Shown: positions 7,923 through 14,994 of the stretch, piece after piece
Numbering within the stretch: the first letter of the stretch is position 1
Layout of the letters: every line of letters starts with the position of its first letter
NCBI RefSeq assembly: GCF_037027445.1
Contig: NZ_JBANDL010000002.1
Location: 2,170,001 to 2,234,000 of the forward strand
Length of the DNA: 64,000 bases
Direction: 5' to 3'
Origin: Lysobacter firmicutimachus
GTDB lineage: Bacteria > Pseudomonadota > Gammaproteobacteria > Xanthomonadales > Xanthomonadaceae
Notes under the pieces: generated by a model
Told to the model about the DNA's origin: nothing
What the model saw: only the letters and a program-made list of their open reading frames with translations
Databases searched by the model: none
Program-made: the position numbers and the translations under genes

Positions 7923-8899
7923 GCGAACAACTCCGTCGTTGCGTTCTGATAGACCATCAACACCACCTTGCCGCGCCCCGGACCGCGCTCGACCGCGCGG
8001 TGCGCCTCGGCCGCGCGGGCCAGCGGAAACATTTCGCGCACATGCACCAGCAGGCCATGGCGCAGGTGCGCGCCGACCAGTTCGGTCAGGCCGGCGCGGC
8101 TGCGCTCGCTGCGCAACGAGAGCAGACGTTGGCGGCGCAGGCGGGACGCGCCGCGCAGGCTGACGATGCGCTGCGCCGGCGCGCCCAGTTCCAGCCAAGC
8201 GGGGCGGGGCGCGCCGCCGAGCGCATCGAACACCGCGTCGACGCCGCCCGGGGCTACGGCGCGCAACTGCGCCAACCCGGCCTCGTCTTCGCCGATCGCG
8301 AGCGCGCCGAGCGAACGCAGGTAATCGTGATCGGCGGGCGTGGCGCTGCCGACCACACGCAGGCCCCAGGCGCGGGCCAACTGGACGGCGACGCTGCCGA
8401 CATCGCCAGCGGCGCCGTGGATCAGCAGCGTCTCGCCCGCGCGCAAACGCAGCGCGCGCAGCGCCGCCAGCGCGGTCTGGCCGGTCGCCGCGAGCGCGCC
8501 GGCGACCGCCCAGGACATGCTCGGCGGCTTGTGCACCACCTGTTCGGCCGGCACGGTCAGCACTTCGGCATAGCTCATCGCCACCGCCCAACCCAGCACT
8601 TCGTCGCCGATCTTCAGGTCGCCGACGTCGCTGCCGACTTGATCGACCACCCCGGCGAACTCGTTGCCGAGCCGGCGCGGAAATCCGCCGGGCGCCGCGG
8701 CGCGGCCCGCGCGCAGGGCGATGTCGCCGGGACGCACGCCGGCCGCGCGCACCCGGATCCGCACTTCGCCCGGACCCGCCTGCGGCATCGGCAAATCGAT
8801 CGCGCGCAGCACCTCGGCATCGCCATGACGGTCGTACACCACCGCCTTGACCTGCGGTATCGAGGCGGAGACGGCGTTGCGGAGTTCGGCGGCGGCCAT
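7919..8899 (-). CDS. NADPH:quinone oxidoreductase-like (zinc-free MDR family)
   Basis: A 326-residue medium-chain dehydrogenase/reductase: a GroES-like N-terminal domain (PGEVRIRVRAAGVRPGD), then a Rossmann domain with HGAAGDVGSVAVQLARAWG and the tail GRGKVVLMV typical of QOR proteins. No structural or catalytic zinc ligands are visible. ATG 8899 is chosen because an upstream ATG at 8932 lies inside the -10 element of the SoxR promoter and cannot be in the transcript. It is the first gene of a two-gene operon with the MFS exporter. SoxR control suggests induction by redox-cycling quinones or phenazine-like compounds, with reduction by this enzyme and export by its partner; the substrate itself is not known. 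Confidence 0.9.
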   Translation of the reverse strand: MAAAELRNAVSASIPQVKAVVYDRHGDAEVLRAIDLPMPQAGPGEVRIRVRAAGVRPGDIALRAGRAAAPGGFPRRLGNEFAGVVDQVGSDVGDLKIGDEVLGWAVAMSYAEVLTVPAEQVVHKPPSMSWAVAGALAATGQTALAALRALRLRAGETLLIHGAAGDVGSVAVQLARAWGLRVVGSATPADHDYLRSLGALAIGEDEAGLAQLRAVAPGGVDAVFDALGGAPRPAWLELGAPAQRIVSLRGASRLRRQRLLSLRSERSRAGLTELVGAHLRHGLLVHVREMFPLARAAEAHRAVERGPGRGKVVLMVYQNATTELFA

Positions 8900-8927
8900 G
8901 GCTTGACCCGATTTGGACTTGCGGCGC

Positions 8928-8958
8928 AGCATAGAACCTCAATCAAAGTTGAGGTCAA
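8928..8958 (-). promoter_or_regulatory. SoxR-dependent promoter with 19-bp spacer
   Basis: On the minus strand, -35 TTGACC (8953-8958) and -10 TATGCT (8928-8933) are separated by exactly 19 bp, the overlong spacing that MerR-family activators untwist. The spacer holds the palindrome CCTCAATCAAAGTTGAGG (8937-8954), matching the known soxbox. It drives the oxidoreductase-MFS operon and lies just upstream of soxR. Confidence 0.9.
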
Positions 8959-8963
8959 GGGCG

Positions 8964-9581
8964 ATGAGCATGGCGATGGAGCTCTCGGTAGGCCAGGTCG
9001 CCGAACGTTCCGGCGTGGCGGTGTCGGCGCTGCATTTCTACGAGGCCAAGGGGCTGATCCACAGCCTGCGCACCGCAGGCAACCAACGCCGCTACAGCCG
9101 CGACACCTTGCGCCGGATCGCGCTGATCCGGGTCGCGCAGCGGGTCGGCATACCGCTGGCGACGATCCGCGAAGCGTTGGACACGCTGCCGGACTCGCGC
9201 GTGCCCAGCCGTGCCGACTGGGCGCGGCTGTCGGTGGCATGGAAGGAAGAGCTGGAGCAGCGCATCGCTCACTTGAGCTTGATGCGCGACACCCTGGACC
9301 AATGCATCGGCTGCGGCTGTCTGTCGCTGGACCGGTGCCGGATGGCCAACCCCGGCGACAGTTGGGGCGAGCAGGGCGCCGGTGCGCAACGTTGGGCGGC
9401 GGCGCTTGCGCGACCGCATCGGCGCCGCGGCGCCGCAACCGCGACTCGGGCCGTGGCGGGCAAGACCGCCGGGGAGATGAGCGAGGCGGGCTCCGGCGCG
9501 GCCGGCGGCAAGGGGGCGGCCGGTAAGCGATCGGCCGTCGGAAAGGTGTGTTCCAAGCCCGTGCGTACGCGCTCGGATTGA
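8964..9581 (+). CDS. soxR: Redox-sensing transcriptional activator SoxR
   Basis: A MerR-family regulator that senses redox-cycling compounds through a [2Fe-2S] cluster. The winged-helix domain reads LSVGQVAERSGVAVSALHFY and is followed by the dimerisation helix. The cluster ligands are C114, C117, C119 and C125 in CIGCGCLSLDRC, with the exact SoxR spacing. The first ATG after the soxbox (8964) is used; later ATGs at 8970 and 8976 are possible. At 205 residues it is about 50 longer than the usual SoxR: from about residue 135 it runs into a low-complexity Ala/Gly/Lys/Arg-rich tail of unknown purpose. It is divergent from its evident target operon. Xanthomonadaceae lack SoxS, so direct control of efflux and reductase genes is expected. 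Confidence 0.95.
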   Translation: MSMAMELSVGQVAERSGVAVSALHFYEAKGLIHSLRTAGNQRRYSRDTLRRIALIRVAQRVGIPLATIREALDTLPDSRVPSRADWARLSVAWKEELEQRIAHLSLMRDTLDQCIGCGCLSLDRCRMANPGDSWGEQGAGAQRWAAALARPHRRRGAATATRAVAGKTAGEMSEAGSGAAGGKGAAGKRSAVGKVCSKPVRTRSD

Positions 9582-9746
9582 TTCGCGCCTATGCCGGTGC
9601 GGGGCGGTCCGCCGCGCTGCACGGCGAAGCGGCGCCCTGGGCGATGCGGCAGGCGCGGCGGAAAATGTCCGTCGCCCCTGCGTCCGGCCGCAGCCATGTG
9701 CGCCGCGGCGGCGTACCATGCGCGTTTCCCCACCACGGTCTTCGCC

Positions 9747-10256
9747 ATGACGATTTCGATGTATTCCGCTTCGGTGCCGGTGATCCGGCAGATGCTCGGC
9801 AGCCTGTCGACGATCCTGCAGCGCGCGCAGGAGCATGCCGGCGAGCGCGGCATCGATCCGGACGCCTACCTGCAGGCGCGCCTGTTTCCGGACATGTTTC
9901 CGTTGCTGCGTCAGGTCCAGATCGCCTGCGACTTCGCCAAAGGCGTGAGCGCCCGTCTGGCCGATGTCGAAGTGCCTTCCTACGAAGACAACGAGCGCGA
10001 CTTCGCCCAATTGCAGGCGCGCATCGCCAAGACCCTGGCCTTCGTCGACGGCCTGGAGCCGGCGCTGTTCGAGGGCGCGGAGGATCGTGAAGTCGTGCTG
10101 CGTCCGGGCACGCCGAAGGAACGCCGCTTCGGCGGCCAGGACTATCTGGTGCGCTACGGCTTGCCGCAGTTCTTCTTCCACGTCACCACCGCCTACGCGA
10201 TCCTGCGCCACAACGGCCTGGCGATCGGCAAGCGCGATTTCATGGGCGAGCACTGA
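9747..10256 (+). CDS. DUF1993 family protein
   Basis: A 169-residue cytoplasmic protein with no signal peptide. It starts MTISMYSASVPVIRQMLGSLSTIL and contains the conserved stretches ARLFPDMFPLLRQVQIACDFAKG and YLVRYGLPQFFFHVTTAYAILRHNG that mark DUF1993. That family is predicted to be a four-helix bundle related to DinB-like proteins, but no biochemical role is established. ATG 9747 agrees with the beginning of the conserved domain; the frame is open upstream but without recognisable sequence. It stands alone between soxR and a long REP-bearing gap. Confidence 0.85.
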   Translation: MTISMYSASVPVIRQMLGSLSTILQRAQEHAGERGIDPDAYLQARLFPDMFPLLRQVQIACDFAKGVSARLADVEVPSYEDNERDFAQLQARIAKTLAFVDGLEPALFEGAEDREVVLRPGTPKERRFGGQDYLVRYGLPQFFFHVTTAYAILRHNGLAIGKRDFMGEH

Positions 10257-11022
10257 GTCGTCCGGCGCGCGGCCGCCCGGCCGTGCGCACCTTCGCGGGC
10301 CTCGATTCGGTCGCGGCGCAAGCCGCGACAACGCAGACAACCCCACTGCGATGAAACTTCCCGTAGGGAGCAGGTCGCGACCCGCGTTGCACCTGCCCCT
10401 GAGCGGGCATGCCCCTTCTGTAGGAGCGGCGCAAGCCGCGACCGCGACAACGCAACTACGACGAAACTTCCCGCGCGGGGCTAGTCGCGACTCGCGTCGC
10501 ACCTACCCCTGAGGGGCATGCCCCCTGTAGGAGCGGCGTAAGCCGCGACCGCAATAACGCAACTGCGACGACCCTTCCCGCAGGGCGCGGGCCGCGACTC
10601 GCGTTGCTCCCCCCTGAGCGACACGTACGAGCGCCGAGGCCGTTCCGGTCAACGGGTTTCGGCCTTGCCCAATGCGCTGTCGCTGCCGTGCCGTCTCAGG
10701 CTCTGATCCCTCTCGCGCCGACACTGCCGATCCGGTCCGGGGCGTCCGCCGCGAGGCAGCGTATCCCTGCCTGCCGCGTCCTGCCGCGAGCGGCGCAAAT
10801 CGAAACGCGAGCCTCGCCGATCGAAATATCCCGACTCTGGTCGCGCCCCGTCTCGGCCTCTGCGACGCGCTCTTGCGATCATGTTTTCCCGGCAGCGACA
10901 GGACGTCGCGACGGGTCCGGAAACGGCAGGGAGCGCGGTCGAGGAACGGCCGCAACGTCGCCAGGCGCAGGGATGCGCGGTCCGGAGTTGCATTCCCCCG
11001 TTCTCAACCAGAAGGAGTTGGC
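10257..11022. other. Long intergenic region with REP-type tandem repeat
   Basis: This 766-base gap carries the tandem repeat at 10304-10620. The rest (10621-11022) holds no gene I can support; open frames there are arginine-rich and change frame at random. The promoter of the small Ig-like protein presumably lies near 10900-11000. Confidence 0.5.
10304..10620 (+). repeat. Three tandem REP-containing units of about 107-113 bp
   Basis: Three imperfect direct copies, each opening with a REP hairpin (at about 10313, 10419 and 10526; TGTAGGAGCGGCGTAAGCC type, stem GCGGC/GCCGC) and continuing through an AACGCAACTGCGA-like and CTTCCCG-like segment to a TCGCGACTCGCGT-like end. The GTAG head and short stem match the REP class described in Stenotrophomonas and relatives. 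Confidence 0.85.
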
Positions 11023-11490
11023 ATGTTGTCCAAGAGTATCAAGGGGCCCGCCGTACTGTGCCTGAGCCTGTTCGCGGTCGGCATCGCCGGTGGCGCCCCG
11101 AGCACCCTACTGTCGTCGCTGACGATGTCGGCCGCGTCGTTCGCCGGCGCTGCCGAGGCGGTCGAACGCAGCGTGAGCGATCTGGATCGCTATCGCCCGC
11201 TTGCGGCGGCCGACCTGGTCACCAACAGCGTCGATGGCGCCGCTGCCACGGTCGCGCTGCGCGGCTCGATCGGCGACGGTTCGGTCCTGCGCTACAGCAT
11301 CGTCGAAGCGCCGAAGCATGGCGCGGTGCGGCTCGACGAGGGCCGTGCGACCTACACGCCCGATCCGGGCTTCGAAGGCGTCGACACTTACGTCTATCGC
11401 GTACACAGCGGCGAGGCGAGCGTCGATGCGGTGGTCGCGGTGACCGCGATCGGCGGCGCGGCGGTCGCGCGCGCCGTGGCGGCCTTGTAG
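11023..11490 (+). CDS. Small secreted protein with one Ig-like (Big_9-type) domain
   Basis: A 155-residue protein preceded by a good ribosome site (GAAGGAGTTGGC). Residues 1 to about 24 look like a signal peptide (MLSKSIKGPAVLCLSLFAVG). The body contains one Ig-like module ending in the characteristic pattern GAVRLDEGRATYTPDPGFEGVDTYVYRV. The same pattern (G-x-Y-TP-x-fGxDsftY) recurs in the large autotransporter 3.5 kb downstream, so this looks like a free single-domain relative of that protein and probably a member of the same surface system. There is no membrane anchor or lipobox, so release to the periplasm or outside is likely. Function unknown. Confidence 0.75.
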   Translation: MLSKSIKGPAVLCLSLFAVGIAGGAPSTLLSSLTMSAASFAGAAEAVERSVSDLDRYRPLAAADLVTNSVDGAAATVALRGSIGDGSVLRYSIVEAPKHGAVRLDEGRATYTPDPGFEGVDTYVYRVHSGEASVDAVVAVTAIGGAAVARAVAAL

Positions 11491-12111
11491 GCCCGCGCAT
11501 CCGCTCCGGCGTGCTCGCGCCGGGGCCACCGGTACCCCCCGGAAAGGGGTAGGGGAACGGCCGCCGGCGCAGGGCGCCACGGCCGACCGCGCGAACCGGC
11601 CTGGGTGCGCACGATGTGCGCCGTGGGTCCGCCGCTCGCCGTGTCGTGGCGGCGAGGGCAGCGACCGCGGCGCCGAAGGCGCGCCGCCGGTTTCGCGTCA
11701 TCCCCGGGGGCGGCCGGTCCGCGGCGCCCGCCGGCATTGCCGGGCGGACGCCGCGGCCGGTGCGGCACCGCACCGTGTCCGGACGCGCTAGGGCCGGACG
11801 CGCCAAGTCAGGACCTGGCATTGCCCGGGTCGATCGTTGGAAAACTTTCATCTCCGTCAGTGATGAAAGCAGGGACGGGCAGGGACGCCCGGCCGTCGGC
11901 GGCTCCGGCCGTCGTTATCGCGGACTGGGACCGCGGTGGCGGCGACCGGGGCCGGCGATCGCGCACCGGGGCCAACCTGTGTCGCGGAGCGCCGCACGGG
12001 GCGTGCGCTGCGCCCGAGCAGGAGTTCGCCGTCGGTCGCGAATCCGCAAGCAGGACTTGCATCAAGCGCCGCCTGCGGTGACGATGCGGCCTCGGCTTGG
12101 GGAGGCCTGGG
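11491..12111. other. Intergenic region, no gene seen
   Basis: This 621-base gap is GC-rich and has long but implausible open frames on both strands. The one clear feature is an AT-rich inverted repeat, CTTTCATC (11845-11852) with GATGAAAG (11862-11869) around nine bases. It stands out from its surroundings and could be an operator or RNA hairpin upstream of the DUF6916 gene. Confidence 0.45.
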
Positions 12112-12402
12112 ATGGAACTGCTGACGCTGGAACACTTCGCTTCGCACGTGAACGAGACCTATTCGGCGCAGCTCAACGACGGCGAAGTCCCGTTCGTGCT
12201 GGTCGAGGCGCGCGCACTCAGCACCCGCCCGCAACAGGCGATGCGCATGCCGTTCTCGCTGCTGTTCCGCAACGGCTCGTCGTTCCTGTTTCCGCAGCAG
12301 ACCTATCTGATGCGCCACGACTCGATCGGCGAGATCGGCATCTTCCTGGTGCCGGTGGCGCGCGAGCGCGAAGGTTTCCTGTATCAGGCGATCTTCAACT
12401 GA
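12112..12402 (+). CDS. DUF6916-like small protein
   Basis: A 96-residue protein with ribosome site GGAGGCC just upstream of ATG 12112. It has no signal peptide; conserved-looking elements are a hydrophobic start (MELLTLEHFASHVNETY) and a central FSLLFRNGSSFLFPQQTYLMRH. I assign it to DUF6916, a family I associate with genes for tail-collar (MdpB-like) proteins, which is exactly its setting here: it converges on the collar operon. The fold and role are unknown; one guess is that it helps assemble or deliver the collar proteins. It could also be an unrelated orphan. Confidence 0.7.
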   Translation: MELLTLEHFASHVNETYSAQLNDGEVPFVLVEARALSTRPQQAMRMPFSLLFRNGSSFLFPQQTYLMRHDSIGEIGIFLVPVAREREGFLYQAIFN

Positions 12403-12411
12403 GATCCCGCC

Positions 12412-12984
12412 TCAGGCGTGCGCGCGCGGCGCGGGCGCACGCCAGCGCATTGCGGCGTGGGTCGGCAGATCTTCCTCGTGCTCGAAGCCCAGGCGCTCAT
12501 ACAACCGCCGCGCCGAATCGTTGCCGTGCTCGACGTGCAGGCGCAGGCTGCGGCCGCATTCGGCGGCGTCGGCCTGGGCGCCGCCGATCAACGCCGCGCC
12601 CAGGCCTTGTCCGCGCTGGCCCGGGGCCAGGCCGATATCGACCAACAGATGCTCCGGCGCGCGGCGCAACAGATAAAGCCGGCCGATCGGCGCATCGCCG
12701 CGTTCGACGATCAGGAACTGGGCGTCGGCGTAGTAGCGGGTGTAATGCAGATGCTGCATGGCGAACTGCTGATCGAGGAAGGCGGTCAGCGCCGCGGCCG
12801 GCCAACCCAGCGGCGCGAACTCGGCCGCGCGCCGTTCGCGGTAATGCAGGCGCAGCCATTCGATATCGTCGTCGCGCGCGGCGCGCAAGGACACGCCCTG
12901 CGCGGACAGCGACTCGGGCAAGCGCAGGCACGGGCCGCCGCGATGCGGCGGCGGAAACGACAGCGTCGGCGTCGGCCCGTGCAC
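12412..12984 (-). CDS. GNAT-family N-acetyltransferase
   Basis: A 190-residue acetyltransferase. The GNAT core shows the acetyl-CoA loop RGQGLGAALI (motif A) and the C-terminal N-D-SARRLYERLGF motif B. It begins at GTG 12984, only five bases after the stop of collar protein C, so translation is probably coupled; no better start occurs until Met75, inside the domain. As the last gene of the collar operon it might acetylate the collar proteins or another partner in that system, but GNAT substrates are not predictable from sequence. It converges with the DUF6916 gene, nine bases apart. Confidence 0.85.
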   Translation of the reverse strand: MHGPTPTLSFPPPHRGGPCLRLPESLSAQGVSLRAARDDDIEWLRLHYRERRAAEFAPLGWPAAALTAFLDQQFAMQHLHYTRYYADAQFLIVERGDAPIGRLYLLRRAPEHLLVDIGLAPGQRGQGLGAALIGGAQADAAECGRSLRLHVEHGNDSARRLYERLGFEHEEDLPTHAAMRWRAPAPRAHA

Positions 12985-12989
12985 TGCGG

Positions 12990-13517
12990 TCAGCCGAACG
13001 AGGGGAACACGCCCTGCAAGGCGATGCAGAAGTTCATCGCCAGGTAGGGCTGGCGGTTCTCGTGCGGTTGGCCGCCGCCGGCGGGCTGGATCACGGTCGG
13101 CGGGAAGGGCGAATCGGCTGGCCCGTTGAAGAATGCAGAGGCCAACGGGCTGCCCAGGGCGTTGCCATTCGCTGGCGAGGGCTGCCGCTTGGTCGTGTCG
13201 TTTTGGCTGTAGATCTGCATGGGGTGGGTATGGGCCGGCATCTCTTGCGAAGTGAGCGTTACGCTATTAGAGCCGAATGTTTCGCCGATGGTGCGATCGG
13301 TCAGGCCCAGTCCCTGGCCTTGCTCGCAGGCGGCGCGATTGACGAGATTGGGCAGTTGGAAGGTCGTCTGGCCGTTGCCGCCGTACTGGGTGCCCAGCAG
13401 GGAGAACAGCGCGGTGTTCTGCTGAATCGCCAGAGTGGCGCCGTTGCAGAAGGCCCAGCCGCGCGGCGGGAAGTTGAAGCCGAACAGCTGGATCTGGCCG
13501 ATGAAGGGTTCGGACAT
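12990..13517 (-). CDS. Phage tail-collar (MdpB-like) protein C
   Basis: A 175-residue tail-collar-domain protein of the microcystin-dependent protein (MdpB, COG4675) type. It opens MSEPFIGQIQLFGFNFPPRGWAF with the conserved CNG motif, then NTALFSLLGTQYGGNGQTTFQLPNL, an HTHPM motif, and ends GGGQPHENRQPYLAMNFCIALQG. It has no classical signal peptide. Collar domains form trimeric fibre bases in phages, but family members in free-living bacteria lack phage neighbours and their role is not established. It is the third of three paralogues in one operon, followed by the GNAT gene. A 9-bp hairpin (GCGTCCCGC/GCGGGACGC, 13539-13559) precedes it. Confidence 0.92.
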   Translation of the reverse strand: MSEPFIGQIQLFGFNFPPRGWAFCNGATLAIQQNTALFSLLGTQYGGNGQTTFQLPNLVNRAACEQGQGLGLTDRTIGETFGSNSVTLTSQEMPAHTHPMQIYSQNDTTKRQPSPANGNALGSPLASAFFNGPADSPFPPTVIQPAGGGQPHENRQPYLAMNFCIALQGVFPSFG

Positions 13518-13563
13518 GGTCTTGCTCCTGGTGCTGGCGCGTCCCGCGATGCGGGACGCCGTA

Positions 13564-14094
13564 TCAAGTCTGCGACGGGAAGATGCCGGCCCAGGCGATG
13601 CAGAACTGCACCGTAAGGGTGGGCATGAGGTTGTCGTGCGGCTGGGTGCCGCCGGCCGGCGTCACCGCGGCAGCTGCCTGCGGGACCGGCGGCAGGCCGG
13701 TGATATCGGTCAGATACATCGTGTCGCCGCTCAGGGCCCCCAACTCCACCGTCGATCCAGGCTGCTTGACGGTGGAAAGCAGTGTGGTCGCCACCACCGT
13801 GTGAGTGTGTTGCGGCATCTGGCCCGAAACCAGGGTGACGCTTTCGACGCCGCTGCGCTGGCCGATGACATAGGGGCTCAAGCCCGGGCCGTTGCCGAAA
13901 TGCACCGGCACGCGGCCGCGCAGATCGGGTACGGCGAAGGTGGACACGCCGTCGCCGCCGTAGGTGGTGCCGAGCAGGACGAACAAGGTCTCGTACTGGG
14001 AGATCGGGTAGAGGCTGCCGTCGCAGGCAAACCAGCCGGTGGGTACCCGGCCGAATCCGAACATGCGGATCTCGCCGACGTAAGGTTCGCTCAT
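13564..14094 (-). CDS. Phage tail-collar (MdpB-like) protein B
   Basis: A 176-residue paralogue of the flanking collar proteins. It starts MSEPYVGEIRMFGFGRVPTGWFACDG, continues with YETLFVLLGTTYGGDGVSTFAVPDLRGRVPVHFG, has the QHTHTV motif and ends TQPHDNLMPTLTVQFCIAWAGIFPSQT. Position for position it keeps the collar scaffold, but it is the most divergent of the three (CDG in place of CNG, and a different central loop). That suggests heterotypic assembly or different targets. No signal peptide. A short inverted repeat (ACCGGC/GCCGGT, 14138-14155) lies upstream, between genes A and B. Confidence 0.92.
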   Translation of the reverse strand: MSEPYVGEIRMFGFGRVPTGWFACDGSLYPISQYETLFVLLGTTYGGDGVSTFAVPDLRGRVPVHFGNGPGLSPYVIGQRSGVESVTLVSGQMPQHTHTVVATTLLSTVKQPGSTVELGALSGDTMYLTDITGLPPVPQAAAAVTPAGGTQPHDNLMPTLTVQFCIAWAGIFPSQT

Positions 14095-14158
14095 GGTGTG
14101 GACTCCGTAACGCGGATGCTGAAAGAAAGCCGGACGGACCGGCGCGTGGGCCGGTGCG

Positions 14159-14689
14159 TCAGTTGCGCGACGGGTAGATGCCGACCAGAGCGATGCAGAA
14201 ATTGATAGCGAGGTAGGGCTGCACGTTCGTGTGAGGCTGGGTGTTGCCTTGTGGACCCAGCGTGGCCTGCGACAACGCTACTTGCGGGCCGTTGGTGAGC
14301 GCGTACATGTCGAGGGTAGACTTGGCGTAGTAATTGTTGCGGGCGGTGCGCACGTCTGCGGCGCCGCTGGTACCGACCAGTCCGTGAGTGTGGGTCGGCA
14401 ACTGCGTACTGAGCAGGGTGACGTTCTCGACGCCGCCGGTTTCGCCGATGTTGTAAGGAGAGGGGTTCCAACCCGGATCGACCGAATTGCCGAAGCCCAC
14501 CGGCGTTCGCCCCTGCAGGTTGGGCAGGGCGAAATTGGTCTGGCCGTTGCCTCCGTACTGCGTCCCCAGCAGCGAGAACAAGGCCTGGTTTTGAGCGATC
14601 GCCAGCAACTGCCCGTTGCAGAAGGCGAAGCCTTTCGGAGGGAAGTTGAATCCCCCCATGATGATTTGTCCCAAGAATACTTCTGTCAT
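14159..14689 (-). CDS. Phage tail-collar (MdpB-like) protein A
   Basis: First gene of the collar operon, 176 residues. ATG 14689 is chosen because GGGGGAAGAG lies just upstream and the other two paralogues start at the same domain position; the frame runs open to 14917 but with no family resemblance. The domain reads MTEVFLGQIIMGGFNFPPKG, CNGQLLAIAQNQALFSLLGTQYGG, PTHTHG and QPYLAINFCIALVGIYPSRN. It is closer to protein C than to B. The gene is divergent from the Ig-repeat autotransporter across about 305 bases, suggesting shared control. Confidence 0.92.
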   Translation of the reverse strand: MTEVFLGQIIMGGFNFPPKGFAFCNGQLLAIAQNQALFSLLGTQYGGNGQTNFALPNLQGRTPVGFGNSVDPGWNPSPYNIGETGGVENVTLLSTQLPTHTHGLVGTSGAADVRTARNNYYAKSTLDMYALTNGPQVALSQATLGPQGNTQPHTNVQPYLAINFCIALVGIYPSRN

Positions 14690-14994
14690 CTCTTCCCCCG
14701 GAGGATGGCGTCCGAACCGTTTTCGGGTCGGATTGCGGAACGGATCGCGGCCGGCTCGCCCGTCGAGCGACGGTGGCGACGACCGACCGGAGCCGCCATG
14801 GCGCATACGCGCCATGACTTGGCTTAACGCAAAGTCGGGGCAAAGGCGGCCGCTTTTTCCGTCGAATTGCGTAACTGGTCGAGAAAGGGGCGTCGTCCAG
14901 GCAAGACGGGCGCGCAAAAGCCGGATTTGGCAAAGCGGAGCTTCGGCAGTTGGGGGCGAGGAATCGCACCAAGGCCGGGGCGGGGGGCTGGACT
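14690..14994. other. Divergent promoter region between collar operon and autotransporter
   Basis: This 305-base gap should hold both promoters. I see the short palindrome GGCGCATACGCGCC near 14798 and a lower-GC patch at 14810-14900, but no promoter elements I would place with confidence. Confidence 0.4.

Noticed and set aside
7923..8942. N-terminal extension of the MFS protein
   Set aside because: The frame is open but only antiphases the oxidoreductase gene; the true start overlaps that gene's stop.
8913..8963. Upstream start for soxR
   Set aside because: It would place the soxbox and promoter inside the coding region; the ATG at 8964 follows the regulatory site.
11616..13616. A 666-residue plus-strand frame spanning the DUF6916, GNAT and collar genes
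   Set aside because: It reads through three real genes in the wrong frame or strand and is arginine-rich.
12990..14689. A prophage, suggested by tail-collar genes
   Set aside because: No capsid, terminase, integrase or tail-tube genes and no att-like repeats; neighbours are surface proteins.
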